Shown: positions 8,687 to 18,149, numbered from the stretch's first letter. The stretch: 64,000 bases of DNA from Nitrospinota bacterium (GCA_029881495.1 JAOUMJ010000011.1:16206-80205); one strand, 5' to 3'. Numbers and translations: made by a program. The notes: a model not told the origin generated them from the sequence alone.

Positions 8687-9268
8687 TTGACCAGGTTTAG
8701 GGACTACCCGATACTACACCCTTGGCATTCACTTGATGTAGGGGATGACGCTCCAAAAATCGTCAATGCCATTATCGAAATTCCGATGGGCTCAAAGGTA
8801 AAGTATGAGCTTGATAAAAGGAGCGGACTTATCAAGGTCGACCGCATCCTTTATGGAGCTGTATTTTATCCGGCAAATTACGGGTTCATTCCTCAGACAT
8901 ACTGTGAGGATAAGGATCCCCTTGATATTCTTGTTTTCTGCCAGGAACCTCTGTACCCAAGGTCCATCGTAGAAGCGAAAGTGATCGGATGTATGGGGAT
9001 GGTGGATAACGGCGATGCCGATGACAAGATCATAGCGGTAATGAATGCCGACCCTGCCTTTATGGATTATAACGATATAAGCCAGCTTCCAGAGTATCAG
9101 ATAAACGAATTGAGGAAGTTTTTCGAGGATTACAAGAAGCTCGAGAAGGGTAAAGATGTAGCGGTTGATGAATTTTCCGGCAGAGTGGACGCGCAAAATG
9201 TGGTAAGGAAGGCGATGGATTTCTATACTGTCCATGCGGATGAACTTCAGAAAAAGGATTCTACCTGA
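8687..9268 (+). CDS. ppa: Inorganic pyrophosphatase (family I)
   Basis: Hydrolyses pyrophosphate released by biosynthetic reactions. Visible family motifs include IEIPMGSKVKYE, the YPANYGFIP active-site loop and the D-x-D-P-L-D metal-binding signature as DKDPLDIL, then VDNGDADDKI. The length of 193 residues is slightly longer than bacterial enzymes of about 175, with an N-terminal HPWHSLDVG stretch similar to other family I enzymes. The start is a TTG with AAGAGG six bases upstream. The gene is divergent from the methyltransferase operon and 24 bases upstream of mqnE, probably co-transcribed. Confidence 0.94.
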   Translation: MTRFRDYPILHPWHSLDVGDDAPKIVNAIIEIPMGSKVKYELDKRSGLIKVDRILYGAVFYPANYGFIPQTYCEDKDPLDILVFCQEPLYPRSIVEAKVIGCMGMVDNGDADDKIIAVMNADPAFMDYNDISQLPEYQINELRKFFEDYKKLEKGKDVAVDEFSGRVDAQNVVRKAMDFYTVHADELQKKDST

Positions 9269-9292
9269 GTTAGGGAAATATCGGGAGATGGA

Positions 9293-10387
9293 ATGAACAT
9301 CAAAAAGATAGCGAAAAAGGTCGAAAGAGGGGAGAGGCTCACATTCGATGATGGCCTTTTCCTCATGGAGTCTCCCGACCTCTTGGCTATAGGCCAGCTT
9401 GCCGACATTATGCGCAAAAGGAAAAATGGCGACAATGCATACTACATTATCAACAAGCATATCAATCACACGAACATCTGTATAAACGAATGCCGATTCT
9501 GCGCCTTTCAGAGGAAGGAAGGGGAGGATGGCGGATACGCCTGGGCGATTGATGAAGTAATGAAGAAAGCGGGTGAAGATTTTTCCGAAGATATTTCCGA
9601 GTTCCATATAGTAGGCGGTCTTCACCCGGAATTACCGTATTCATATTACAGGGAGATAATCGCACGGCTTCACGAAAAATATCCGAACGTCCATCTACAG
9701 GCGTTTACCGCAGTTGAGATAGATTATTTTGCCGAAATATCCGGTAAAAACATTAAGGATGTGTTGATCGATCTGAAGGATGCCGGGCTAGGTTCACTTC
9801 CGGGGGGTGGAGCAGAAGTTTTTAACGACAAAGTACGGAAAAAGATATGTCCCAATAAGATTTCCGGCAAACGCTGGCTGGAGGTAATGGAGACAGCGCA
9901 TAACGCTGGACTGCGATCAAATGCTACGCTCCTTTACGGCCATATTGAAAAACCGGAAGACCGGATAGATCATATGGTTCAGCTCCGCGAACTTCAGGAT
10001 AGGACCGGCGGCTTCATGGCTTTTATTCCGCTAGCTTTTCATCCGAAAAACACCGAACTTGCCGAGAGACATTTCACTTCGGGCCAGCTTGATATTAGGA
10101 TGCTGGCGGTATCGAGACTGATGCTGGATAATTTTGACCACATAAAGGCGTTCTGGATAATGATATCGCCAAAGATATCACAGCTGTCGCTGATATTCGG
10201 CGTAGACGATATCGACGGAACGGTTCTAGAGGAGAGGATCACCCACTCCGCCGGAGCGGAAACCGAGCAGGGTCTCACAGTATCAATGCTTGAGAATCTG
10301 ATAACGTCTGCTGGGCGCGTACCGGTAAGACGGGATACGCTCTATAATGCTGTGGGCGGAAAGAGGGTTGAGGCCCTTATCCTCTGA
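9293..10387 (+). CDS. mqnE: Aminofutalosine synthase (radical SAM)
   Basis: Second step of the futalosine route to menaquinone: it joins 3-[(1-carboxyvinyl)oxy]benzoate (MqnA product) with S-adenosylmethionine to give aminofutalosine. The radical-SAM cluster motif is C-x3-C-x2-C (NICINECRFCAF), followed by GGLHPELP and the SLPGGGAEVF strand characteristic of the MqnE/MqnC/CofH group. The RKEGEDGGYAW spacing and GGGAE favour MqnE over MqnC. Its length of 364 residues is normal. The ATG is preceded by GGGAGATGGA. It sits six bases upstream of mqnA, so the first two pathway steps are adjacent. mqnB, mqnC and mqnD are not in the window. Confidence 0.92.
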   Translation: MNIKKIAKKVERGERLTFDDGLFLMESPDLLAIGQLADIMRKRKNGDNAYYIINKHINHTNICINECRFCAFQRKEGEDGGYAWAIDEVMKKAGEDFSEDISEFHIVGGLHPELPYSYYREIIARLHEKYPNVHLQAFTAVEIDYFAEISGKNIKDVLIDLKDAGLGSLPGGGAEVFNDKVRKKICPNKISGKRWLEVMETAHNAGLRSNATLLYGHIEKPEDRIDHMVQLRELQDRTGGFMAFIPLAFHPKNTELAERHFTSGQLDIRMLAVSRLMLDNFDHIKAFWIMISPKISQLSLIFGVDDIDGTVLEERITHSAGAETEQGLTVSMLENLITSAGRVPVRRDTLYNAVGGKRVEALIL

Positions 10388-10392
10388 ACCAG

Positions 10393-11202
10393 ATGAACAG
10401 CAAGAGGTTGAAATTCGGATGCCACGATTTCCTGAATTCAAAACCGCTTACCTACGCGATCACCGAAAAACTCATTCAGCCCTCATTTGAAACGGTTTTC
10501 GCACCCCCGTCAGCGCTTGCAGACATGCTGAAAAAAGGGGAGGTGGATTTTGCGTTGATACCAGCGGTCGAATATTTGAGGATACCCGGTTTGAAAATAG
10601 TTCCCGGCTTTTCTATTGCCTCTGCAGGGTGTGTCAAAACGGTGCTGATGTTTTCCGACAAGCTGGTCGAAGGGATACGTAAGATCGCCGTAGATTTCAG
10701 AAGCCGGACATCGGTTGCGCTTTTAAAAATACTTTTCAGGAAAAAATATGGGCGCGATATTGAAACTGTCGAAGTTACCGGCAGTTTCGAAGTTCCCCCT
10801 ACAATGCTGTCGAATGCGGATGGCGCTTTACTGATAGGTGACGAGGCGTTTCAAGTGGATCTGGAACATTATCGCGTAATTGATTTGTCGGAAGAGTGGC
10901 ACGGCCTTACAGGGAAGCCGTTCGTTTTTGCCATACTTTGCGTTCGGAACGGGATAAATATCGATGAAGCTGTCATGCAGCTTGCCGAAGCTAAAGCCAT
11001 CGGCTTTGAAAATATCGTTTCAATCTGCGATGACGCATGTGACAAGATAGGCATATCGGATGAAGAGTGCCGGGATTATCTGCTACACAGGATAAAGTAC
11101 GATCTTGACGATGAAGATATAGACGGGATGAAACTCTTTTTCAAATACGCTTCAGCCGAAGGTGCGGGAGAGGAAAAACAGGTTCTATTTTACGGGAAGT
11201 GA
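10393..11202 (+). CDS. mqnA: Chorismate dehydratase
   Basis: First enzyme of the futalosine menaquinone pathway; it converts chorismate to 3-[(1-carboxyvinyl)oxy]benzoate. The N-terminus FGCHDFLNSKPLTYA is the family signature, and the protein has the periplasmic-binding-protein-like fold of the MqnA/MqnD family (PPSALADMLKKGEVDFALIP; then the ALLIGDEAF strand). 269 residues is a usual length. It directly follows mqnE and is probably translated from the same mRNA. The acidic C-terminal helix region (DLDDEDIDGMK) is not diagnostic. Confidence 0.92.
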   Translation: MNSKRLKFGCHDFLNSKPLTYAITEKLIQPSFETVFAPPSALADMLKKGEVDFALIPAVEYLRIPGLKIVPGFSIASAGCVKTVLMFSDKLVEGIRKIAVDFRSRTSVALLKILFRKKYGRDIETVEVTGSFEVPPTMLSNADGALLIGDEAFQVDLEHYRVIDLSEEWHGLTGKPFVFAILCVRNGINIDEAVMQLAEAKAIGFENIVSICDDACDKIGISDEECRDYLLHRIKYDLDDEDIDGMKLFFKYASAEGAGEEKQVLFYGK

Positions 11203-11249
11203 AAGACAGTAAAACTATTTGTGTTTCGTTTGTGAAATAAAAGGAGTTT

Positions 11250-12101
11250 ATGCAAATTTCGAAATCACATTTTGCGAAAATACCTTCAAAACCGCGCTTG
11301 GTAAAAAAACTATTCCCAATCGCATGTTCATTTCTTTTATTCATTTATTTTCCACTAGGAATTGCGCATGCGGCTGAGTGGAGCATAAATGAACTGCATT
11401 ATCAGCAAGGTGCGCTACAGGCACCCTCATTTACCGGCGGGAAAAAAGCCGATACCGATATCCTTACTTTTCAACATGCGAGCGGCTGGGCCTATGGGGA
11501 TACCTTTTATTTCATAGATTACCTTCAGGACAATGTTAAGGACGGTTTCAACGATTCGGATGTATACGGCGAGTTGTATATAAATCTTAGCATGGGGAAG
11601 GTTTTAGGACAGGATGTGAGCGTGGGGCCAGTGCGTGATTTAGGGATAATATTCGGTTTAAACGCAGGCGCAGATGCCAATGTACGAAAGATGTTGCCAG
11701 GCATACGACTATCATGGGATATTCCAGGATTTGCTTTTCTAAATACGGACATTACAGCGTATATAGACCGCAACGGCGGAGTTTCATCGGGAGGCGCGCC
11801 GAAAGAGAGCGACAGCTTTATGGTGGATCTGAATTGGGCATATCCATTCATGTCGTTCGGTAGTAGTTTCAGCATTGAGGGGCACGTTGAATATATTGAG
11901 GCGCGAACAAACGAATTCAACGATAAGGCGGAGAGCTGGATATTGGGTCAGCCTCAGATAAGGTACGATCTGGGCGCGGACGTCAATGGAGTTCGTGACA
12001 AGCTGTTTGTCGGCATTGAGTGGCAGTACTGGATGAATAAGCTCGGTGACAGTGAAACCGACGAGAACATTGCCCAGGTTTTGATAATCTGGAGGTTATG
12101 A
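11250..12101 (+). CDS. Tsx-like nucleoside-channel outer-membrane protein
   Basis: 283 residues with a clear signal peptide (hydrophobic core FPIACSFLLFIYFPLGIAHA). The mature part is a string of amphipathic beta-strands ending in a typical C-terminal strand (VLIIWRL). Features such as LTFQHASGWAYGDTFYFIDYL and LYINLSMGKVLG resemble the Tsx family of nucleoside-specific outer-membrane channels. The ATG has AAGGAG four bases upstream. It lies 48 bases downstream of mqnA. The futalosine pathway releases adenine and related purine compounds, so a nucleoside channel here is suggestive but not proven. Confidence 0.75.
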   Translation: MQISKSHFAKIPSKPRLVKKLFPIACSFLLFIYFPLGIAHAAEWSINELHYQQGALQAPSFTGGKKADTDILTFQHASGWAYGDTFYFIDYLQDNVKDGFNDSDVYGELYINLSMGKVLGQDVSVGPVRDLGIIFGLNAGADANVRKMLPGIRLSWDIPGFAFLNTDITAYIDRNGGVSSGGAPKESDSFMVDLNWAYPFMSFGSSFSIEGHVEYIEARTNEFNDKAESWILGQPQIRYDLGADVNGVRDKLFVGIEWQYWMNKLGDSETDENIAQVLIIWRL

Positions 12102-12203
12102 TACAAATTTTCAATATATGGTAATATCTATCATGTTATTCGCTTTGACGTGTCGCTGGTTTCCATCATCAGATAGTTTTAAAAATGTTCCTGGCAATTT
12201 TGT

Positions 12204-14564
12204 ATGTACGAAAAGAATTTAAATAGAGATCCAGGCCTCTTTACCGGCAGCCTAAATGGGAAGTTTATCCTTCTCACCCTTCTGATTTTCATATTGATCT
12301 CAACAATTTCATTTTTGGCATATGAGGTTGTCGTTGATAATGCGACGGAAGAGCTTGGGAAAATACTAGCCAGAAAACAGGTCGCTTTCGACAAATCACG
12401 CAGTCTCCAGCCGTTGTTAAGGGAAGTGGATCTGGCATCGCATCTGGTCCAGTCTCCCGCAGTTCGTGAATGGGCAAAAAATGAAAATGATCCTGATCTG
12501 AAGAGACGCGCGATTGACGAGCTGGAATCGTATCGAGAGATGTTCAGGGACAAAAGCTACTTCTTCGTAATAGATAAATCCGGCAACTACTATTACAACG
12601 ACAAGGATGGAAGATACACGAAAAATGAATACAGATACACCCTGAGTCCGGATAACCCGAAAGATGGCTGGTATTATTTGACGGCGGCATCCGGCCCAGA
12701 GTGCAAACTGAATGTGGATCAGGACAGGAAACTTAAAGTGACAAAGGTCTGGATAAACTGCCCGGTAACTGAAGATGGAAAGACGCTAGGCATCATCGGA
12801 ACAGGAATTAATCTATTTAATTTCATACAGCAGATAGTAGATATCAAGCAACCGGGTGTAAACAACATATTTGTTGATGAAAGCGGAGCCATTCAGGCGC
12901 ATCGCAATCTTCAATACATAGATTTTCGGAGTCTTACAAAAAGCATCAATGAACGAAAGACTGTTTTTCAGATGCTTGATTCGCCAGATGAACAAAAGGA
13001 GTTCCGCGCGTTGCTGGATTCCCTGACTGGAGAGGATAAAGGGGTAGGAACGATGTTCGTAAATATCGACGGCAACCGCTATCTTGCCGGGGTCGCGTAT
13101 CTGGAAAAAATGAGGTGGTACAACATTACCTTAATGGACCTGAGAGTTTTAATCGGGCCGGGCCGCTTTACATATTTTGCAGGGTTGATGGCTGGGGTTC
13201 TTGTCCTGACGCTATTGATAGTTACCACATTGCTTAAATATTTTATTCTTGATCGTCTTTACAGGCTGGAGCGTTCTGTGCGGCTTGTTACAAAAGGAAA
13301 ATATACGCCAAGGGAGAGGGATATAGACCCAAAGAATGATGAGATAGGGCGGCTTTCAGAGAGCTTTCATGAAATGGCGCGCACCATTGGCGAATATACT
13401 AATAACCTGGAACACGTTGTAGAAGAGCGAACGAGAAATCTTTGGACCGAAATAAATGAAAGAAAAAAAGCTGAAGAAGAAATGAAGAAGGCGAAAGAAA
13501 AAGCGGAGGAGGCAACAAGACTTAAGGACAAGTTTGTTACCCTTGTTGCGCATGACCTTCGATCGCCTTTTGCGACGATCATCGGGTTATTGTCAGTTCT
13601 GAAAGATGACAATAAAAAAGTGCTGGATCCGGAACATGCTGGAATAATCAACCGCGCAACCGGCATCGGGGAAGGGATGATTAGAATGATCGACGAATTA
13701 TTGAAGATAAGCCGATTGCAACTTGGCAAAATTACCCCTATTTTTGAATTTATCGACAGTTTTATGGCTGTTCAGCATTGCATCGCAAACTATATTCATA
13801 TCGCCCAAAACAAGGAAATAGTCATCCATAACGAAGTGCCACCCGGAACACGGATATATGCTGATTCCAACATGTTTGTTGAAGTGATTCAAAATCTTCT
13901 TTCAAACGCGATCAAGTTTTCAAATAAAGGTGGCGAAATTACCTTTTTCGTGCCGTCTGGAAAGAAAAGTACGATAGCCATCAGGGATAACGGCGTAGGG
14001 ATAGGCCAGAAAAATCTTCCGACTATTTTCAGTTATGAAGTGAAAACGAATACGGTCGGCACTGCGGGAGAAACAGGTAGCGGCTTTGGGCTCCCTTTCA
14101 GCCGCGAATTAATCGAAGCCCATGGTGGGAGCCTCACAGTGGAATCCGTAAAAGGAAAAGGTTCAGTATTTTTCGTGGAGTTGCCATATATGAAACCGAA
14201 GATTCTTCTGGCAAATGCCGACAGGAACGAGCGCATTAACCTGTGCAGACTGCTTGAAAAAATCGAGTCCGACTTCAGTGAAGCTGAAAACGGCAAGGAT
14301 GCGTTGGAAATTATGCAGAAGGATCTGCACAATCTGGTAATCGCTGATATTGATATGCCGATTAAGGGAGGGTTTGAGCTTCTAGCTGGGATTCGAAGCA
14401 GTTCGGGCTCCGCGTCAGTGCCTGTGATTTTGCTTTCATCGGACGCTGATATCAATATCAGGGATAAGGCTTTCGAAATGGGCGCCAACGACTTCATCTC
14501 AAAACCTGTGGAACTTGAAGATCTGTTGTCGAGGGTCAAGAAGATACTAAACCATGCCGGGTAA
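12204..14564 (+). CDS. Hybrid sensor histidine kinase (Cache-HAMP-HisKA-HATPase-REC)
   Basis: 786 residues. A membrane helix (about 24-46) is followed by a periplasmic sensor domain of roughly 270 residues resembling double-Cache domains (FVIDKSGNYYYN; GIIGTGINL). A second helix (about 325-350) leads to a HAMP linker, a coiled coil rich in Lys/Glu, and the HisKA box with the phospho-His in VAHDLRSPF. The ATPase has N-box NLLSNAIKFS, G1 RDNGVGIG and G2 GSGFGLPFS. The C-terminal receiver carries its Asp in IADIDMP and the Lys in ISKPVE. No HPt or output gene is adjacent, so the partner is unknown. The gene stands alone. Confidence 0.92.
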   Translation: MYEKNLNRDPGLFTGSLNGKFILLTLLIFILISTISFLAYEVVVDNATEELGKILARKQVAFDKSRSLQPLLREVDLASHLVQSPAVREWAKNENDPDLKRRAIDELESYREMFRDKSYFFVIDKSGNYYYNDKDGRYTKNEYRYTLSPDNPKDGWYYLTAASGPECKLNVDQDRKLKVTKVWINCPVTEDGKTLGIIGTGINLFNFIQQIVDIKQPGVNNIFVDESGAIQAHRNLQYIDFRSLTKSINERKTVFQMLDSPDEQKEFRALLDSLTGEDKGVGTMFVNIDGNRYLAGVAYLEKMRWYNITLMDLRVLIGPGRFTYFAGLMAGVLVLTLLIVTTLLKYFILDRLYRLERSVRLVTKGKYTPRERDIDPKNDEIGRLSESFHEMARTIGEYTNNLEHVVEERTRNLWTEINERKKAEEEMKKAKEKAEEATRLKDKFVTLVAHDLRSPFATIIGLLSVLKDDNKKVLDPEHAGIINRATGIGEGMIRMIDELLKISRLQLGKITPIFEFIDSFMAVQHCIANYIHIAQNKEIVIHNEVPPGTRIYADSNMFVEVIQNLLSNAIKFSNKGGEITFFVPSGKKSTIAIRDNGVGIGQKNLPTIFSYEVKTNTVGTAGETGSGFGLPFSRELIEAHGGSLTVESVKGKGSVFFVELPYMKPKILLANADRNERINLCRLLEKIESDFSEAENGKDALEIMQKDLHNLVIADIDMPIKGGFELLAGIRSSSGSASVPVILLSSDADINIRDKAFEMGANDFISKPVELEDLLSRVKKILNHAG

Positions 14565-14627
14565 GCGGAGTTCCCGGATAATTTTGTCTGACAAGTATCA
14601 TCAGTTTGAAAATTTATAAATCCTGGG

Positions 14628-15206
14628 TCAGGCTTTTTCTCCAGTGACAAAAGAGTGGTAGGGGAGGTCGGAAAAACTTTCAATTTTGCCGAATCCCGCT
14701 TCCGAGAGCTGTTCCATTATCTCTTCTCCGGTTACTCGTATCTCAAGTGGTGGACCAGCGGGGGTCTCTTCCTTTTTCCAGTCGATGATCACCGCTTTCC
14801 CTCCAGATTTCAAAAGCCGTTTCACTTCCAAGAGATTTTTTATCGGATCATCGAATTCATGATGCAGATTCTGCATAAGAACCGCGTCCGCTATCACATC
14901 AGGAAGGGGTACGTCCACCTCTCCCATTAAAAGCGGCTTTACGTTTGAAACATTTTCCTTCTTGATCTCCTTGTCAAGCTCGGCAAGCATCTCCGTGCTT
15001 ATGTCGCATGCCCAAACGGTGCCGTGGCTCATTTTCTTCGCGAACGGTATCGCCGCGTACCCGATGCCGGCTCCGATATCGATTACACAGTCGGGATTTA
15101 CAAGCGCGAGCCGGTTCCAGATCACTTCGATGTTTTCCCTGGTTTCCCTCTCCGGATTGCGGAGCCGCTCAAGGCATTTTGGATTAAACTTCTTTTCATT
15201 GCCCAC
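14628..15206 (-). CDS. Class I SAM-dependent methyltransferase
   Basis: 192 residues. Motif I is CVIDIGAGIGYAAIPFA, with acidic motif II WACDISTEMLAEL, a later ADAVLMQNLHHEF strand and the motif LLKSGGKAVIIDW. These are the order and spacing of small UbiE/methyltransf_11-type enzymes. The start is a GTG with GGAG eight bases upstream. It is convergent with the histidine kinase gene and lies downstream of the SprT-like gene on the same strand. The substrate cannot be told. Confidence 0.85.
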   Translation of the reverse strand: MGNEKKFNPKCLERLRNPERETRENIEVIWNRLALVNPDCVIDIGAGIGYAAIPFAKKMSHGTVWACDISTEMLAELDKEIKKENVSNVKPLLMGEVDVPLPDVIADAVLMQNLHHEFDDPIKNLLEVKRLLKSGGKAVIIDWKKEETPAGPPLEIRVTGEEIMEQLSEAGFGKIESFSDLPYHSFVTGEKA

Positions 15207-15233
15207 TTCAGTTCTCCATTATTCTGGAAAAGA

Positions 15234-15917
15234 TTATTTTTCGTTCGCAGGATTATATCTTAAGAGTTTATGTATGTGCCTCTTTTGCCAGGCACGGGCA
15301 AGTTCAAAGTGGCTGAATCTGCTCTCTATCTTTTTAAAAAGGTGTGAATGGAGATTTTCACTTCCGTTCTCTCCCGTCAGATGTAGGTATTCATGCACCA
15401 TTTCATGGTGAATAACGCTCTCCAGATAAAAGAGGGGTACAAGCTCTGTATCCAGTACAGGGTGTATCCGAATAAGGTTTTCCGAGGGGGAGAATGAGCC
15501 GAAAAGGATAGAGCGTTTTTTACCGAACACACGTCTTCCCCATGTGATGCGCCCATTAAGCTTTTCGTCAAAATACTTTTTATTCAGCTTGTTGTATATT
15601 TTTCGAAGGTCGTAGTTATCCCCACGGCTTGTCACTCTCGTTTTTCGGCTACCGGTTTTCCCATGCGCGGGTATGCTTTTTACAAAAGTATGAATGCTTT
15701 CTGGAACCTTGGCGCGGGGATGCAGCAGGTAGTAAACAAGATCGTCTCGAACATCTTCATCTGCCGTTTCAAAAGCGGAGTGGAGCCTTAATACCGGAAT
15801 ATCCTTCTTCTTGTTGAACGATACCATCGTACGGCGGTTGTCGGTCCATACTACCTCAAGCTTTTCGCCAAACACTCTCTTTAGATGTTTCTCAAAAGCC
15901 TTTCTCCAGAGGAGCAC
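15234..15917 (-). CDS. SprT-like zinc metallopeptidase-domain protein
   Basis: 227 residues. The zinc motif HHEMVHEY (HExxH) is followed about 20 residues later by a further His (LHSHLFKKIE) in a SprT-like layout. The preceding strand NGRITWGRR and the LIRIHPVLD segment also fit this family. The start is a GTG directly abutting the mltG stop, with AGGAGG in the end of mltG, so the two are translationally linked. SprT-like proteins include DNA-protein crosslink proteases, but many bacterial members are uncharacterised; proteolysis is inferred, not shown. Confidence 0.75.
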   Translation of the reverse strand: MLLWRKAFEKHLKRVFGEKLEVVWTDNRRTMVSFNKKKDIPVLRLHSAFETADEDVRDDLVYYLLHPRAKVPESIHTFVKSIPAHGKTGSRKTRVTSRGDNYDLRKIYNKLNKKYFDEKLNGRITWGRRVFGKKRSILFGSFSPSENLIRIHPVLDTELVPLFYLESVIHHEMVHEYLHLTGENGSENLHSHLFKKIESRFSHFELARAWQKRHIHKLLRYNPANEK

Positions 15918-16958
15918 CTATTGTTTCCTCCTTTTCTTTTGGTATTTGTTTACCGCATTCACATGTTCCCTTAATGTATTGGAGAATACATGCTTCCCTT
16001 CAGCTTTTGTCGCCACGAAATAGATGTAGCTTACCTTTGAGGGAGTATAGGCGCTGGTTATCGCCTTTATGCCGGGATTCGCGATCGGGCCTGGTGGGAG
16101 GCCGGTATAGAGATAGGTGTTGTACGGGGAATCATACTGCAGATCCTTCTTTCGTATATTTCCGTCAAAATCCGGCAGACCGTATATGACGGTTGGATCC
16201 GCCTGGAGCTTCATATTCTTTTTTAAGCGGTTGTTGTAAACTGCGGATACGAGGTTGTATTCGTCATCGGAGGCGGTCTCCTTTTCTATGATGGATGCGA
16301 GGGTTATTATCTCCTCGAAAGATAGGTCGGAGTAGGGCTGGTATTTTTCCTTTATAGGTCCGATCTTTTCAAAGAAAGTAGTGATCATCTTTTCAATAAT
16401 TCTCTCGGCAGTCACCCCTTTCCTGAACCGATAGGATTCAGGAAAGAGATACCCTTCTGCACTTTTCCCCTTTATCATGAACCTTGATAGTATTTCCCTG
16501 TTCTTCGCCGCTTCAATGATCGATTTTTCGTCACTGAAACCTGCCGACGCGATTACTTTCGCTGTTTCCGTGATGGTCAGCCCTTCAGGAACCGTGACAG
16601 GCCAAAGTTTTACCCTGCCGGATGAAAGCATGCTCACAATCTCAAAGATATTATTGGATGGATCGAGCTCATACTCCCCAGCCTGAAGGTCTCTCGATTT
16701 ACCGGAGATCATCGACCAAAGAATAAATCCGTTTTCAGAACGTATTACCCCCGCTTTTTTCAGAATATAGGCGATGTTGTTGGTTCCGGTGCCGGGTTTT
16801 ATCTCAATGCTTACGGATGAAGAGACGTCTTGCGCAGGAGCAACCATCACCCTTATGATCGCCAGGGGTGAGAGCAGCAAGAATAATAGAAGGAAACCGA
16901 GTTGCCACTTGATGGCGGGTGACAGGTTTCCATAAAATTCACGGAGGTCAAACTTCAT
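15918..16958 (-). CDS. mltG: Endolytic murein transglycosylase
   Basis: Cleaves nascent glycan strands in the periplasm and helps set peptidoglycan chain length. One N-terminal membrane helix (LGFLLLFLLLSPLAIIRVM) is followed by a LysM-like region and the catalytic YceG domain with TLASIIEKETA (catalytic Glu), NNRLKKNMKLQADPT, the SPYNTYLYTGLPPGPI block and the closing HVFSNTLREH. 346 residues matches the family. It is the first gene of a three-gene minus-strand run, with SprT-like and methyltransferase genes downstream. It is divergent from the DjlA-like gene across a strong inverted repeat. Confidence 0.93.
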   Translation of the reverse strand: MKFDLREFYGNLSPAIKWQLGFLLLFLLLSPLAIIRVMVAPAQDVSSSVSIEIKPGTGTNNIAYILKKAGVIRSENGFILWSMISGKSRDLQAGEYELDPSNNIFEIVSMLSSGRVKLWPVTVPEGLTITETAKVIASAGFSDEKSIIEAAKNREILSRFMIKGKSAEGYLFPESYRFRKGVTAERIIEKMITTFFEKIGPIKEKYQPYSDLSFEEIITLASIIEKETASDDEYNLVSAVYNNRLKKNMKLQADPTVIYGLPDFDGNIRKKDLQYDSPYNTYLYTGLPPGPIANPGIKAITSAYTPSKVSYIYFVATKAEGKHVFSNTLREHVNAVNKYQKKRRKQ

Positions 16959-16999
16959 TTTCGAAAAAAACTTCCAATAAAAGATTAATACGTTTCCAC

Positions 17000-17032
17000 T
17001 TCTGTTAGAATTTATGCGATATTCTAACAGAA
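17000..17032. promoter_or_regulatory. 12-bp perfect inverted repeat between divergent mltG and DjlA-like gene
   Basis: TTCTGTTAGAAT (17000-17011) pairs with ATTCTAACAGAA (17021-17032) around a 9-base loop. The site is 42 bases from the mltG start and 27 bases from the DjlA-like start. A hairpin between two divergent genes cannot serve as a terminator for either, so an operator or an mRNA leader structure is more likely. No matching regulator is identified. Confidence 0.5.
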
Positions 17033-17059
17033 TTATTTACATTGGAGGCAAGGAAGTAA

Positions 17060-17818
17060 ATGGCGTGGGTTTTTGGAGCGGGGCTCGGCTTTCTCCTCGG
17101 CGGACCACTCGGAGCGATAGTGGGGGGCTCACTTCAACATTTCCTCTCAAAGGACGCACAGCGAAATTTCGAGCAGGGGAGGCCGGAAAACGACCTCGCG
17201 TTCTTCGTTACCTACCTGACGACTATAATGACGAAGATTTCGATGGCGGACGGCAGAGTTTCAAAAAGTGAAATAGAAATGATAAGGAGCTTTTTCATAA
17301 ACGGGCTCGGTTTTTCCGGTATGGAAATAAGATATGTTGAAGGTTTAATAGCCGAAACCCAAAGATTGAATCCGGATATTGGAGTTGTTGCCCGTGATTT
17401 CAAAAAGAATGCTGGTCACGAGGATGTTCTGAGACTTCTTGATATCTGCTACCAGGTAGCAGCGGCTGATGGTACGATCAGCCTTCAGGAACAGCACGAA
17501 CTTGGATTTCTTGCTGAAAGCCTCGGAATCAGCCGGGAAGAGCACGAAAGGATCAAATACAAATACAGTGGATATAAAGGGGAATCGCACCATTCAACAG
17601 GAGAAAAGGTACACCCGGAAAAAAACGATTACGCTGTTCTTGGTCTCACTTCGGATGCCTCAAATGAAGAGATAAAGAAAGCATACAAACAGATGGCATC
17701 TCAATATCACCCGGATAAGGTTGCGCACCTCGGAAAAGAGCTGGTGGAATTCGCAACAGTTAAATTCGGAGAGATCAACAAAGCTTACACCGCGTTGCGA
17801 AAAGCGAGAAATTTCTAA
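17060..17818 (+). CDS. DjlA-like J-domain co-chaperone with TerB-like domain
   Basis: 252 residues. The N-terminus is a glycine-rich membrane-inserting stretch (GAGLGFLLGGPLGAIVGGS) as in DjlA. Residues about 50-170 form a TerB-like helical domain (ISMADGRVSKSEIEMI and, in a second copy, VAAADGTISLQEQHEL). The C-terminal J domain carries the essential HPD in SQYHPDKVAH and ends KAYTALRKAR. It would recruit DnaK-type chaperones to the membrane. A GGAGG-rich leader precedes the ATG. The lid-less Hsp70 near 50 kb is a possible but unlinked partner. Confidence 0.88.
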   Translation: MAWVFGAGLGFLLGGPLGAIVGGSLQHFLSKDAQRNFEQGRPENDLAFFVTYLTTIMTKISMADGRVSKSEIEMIRSFFINGLGFSGMEIRYVEGLIAETQRLNPDIGVVARDFKKNAGHEDVLRLLDICYQVAAADGTISLQEQHELGFLAESLGISREEHERIKYKYSGYKGESHHSTGEKVHPEKNDYAVLGLTSDASNEEIKKAYKQMASQYHPDKVAHLGKELVEFATVKFGEINKAYTALRKARNF

Positions 17819-18052
17819 ACCAAAGTCTGTTTACTATTTCATATCCTCAATGTTTGGGTCTCCTCTAATTGCTTTTCACCTCCGAGCATTGGGTCGAAAA
17901 TGAACCACTTCTAAAAAAAAATAATCAGTTTTCTTCTTCAAAATATTGAATTTCAAGTATCAGCTGTGAATGATGTTGTAAATACAATAAGATACGTTTC
18001 CTTGTTCAAAATAAAATAACATAATAAAATAAAATTATTTTAAGAATTATGC

Positions 18053-18081
18053 TTGACATCTATGTCAGACTAAAGTAATCT
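18053..18081 (+). promoter_or_regulatory. Sigma-70-type promoter for the haem c-porin gene
   Basis: TTGACA (18053-18058), a 17-base spacer, then TAATCT (18076-18081). It sits about 70 bases upstream of the chosen TTG start at 18150. The 330-base gap from 17819 is otherwise very A/T-rich with no gene visible. This is the best promoter match in that gap. Confidence 0.6.
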
Positions 18082-18149
18082 ATTCCAAAAATAAAGGGTG
18101 ATCTTTAGTTATTCAGCGTTTGGTAAATACACCTTTTGAGGAGTTTGAT

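Noticed and set aside
8792..9625. A 277-codon minus-strand frame across ppa and mqnE
   Set aside because: It spans two well-conserved genes in opposite orientation and shows no motif of its own.
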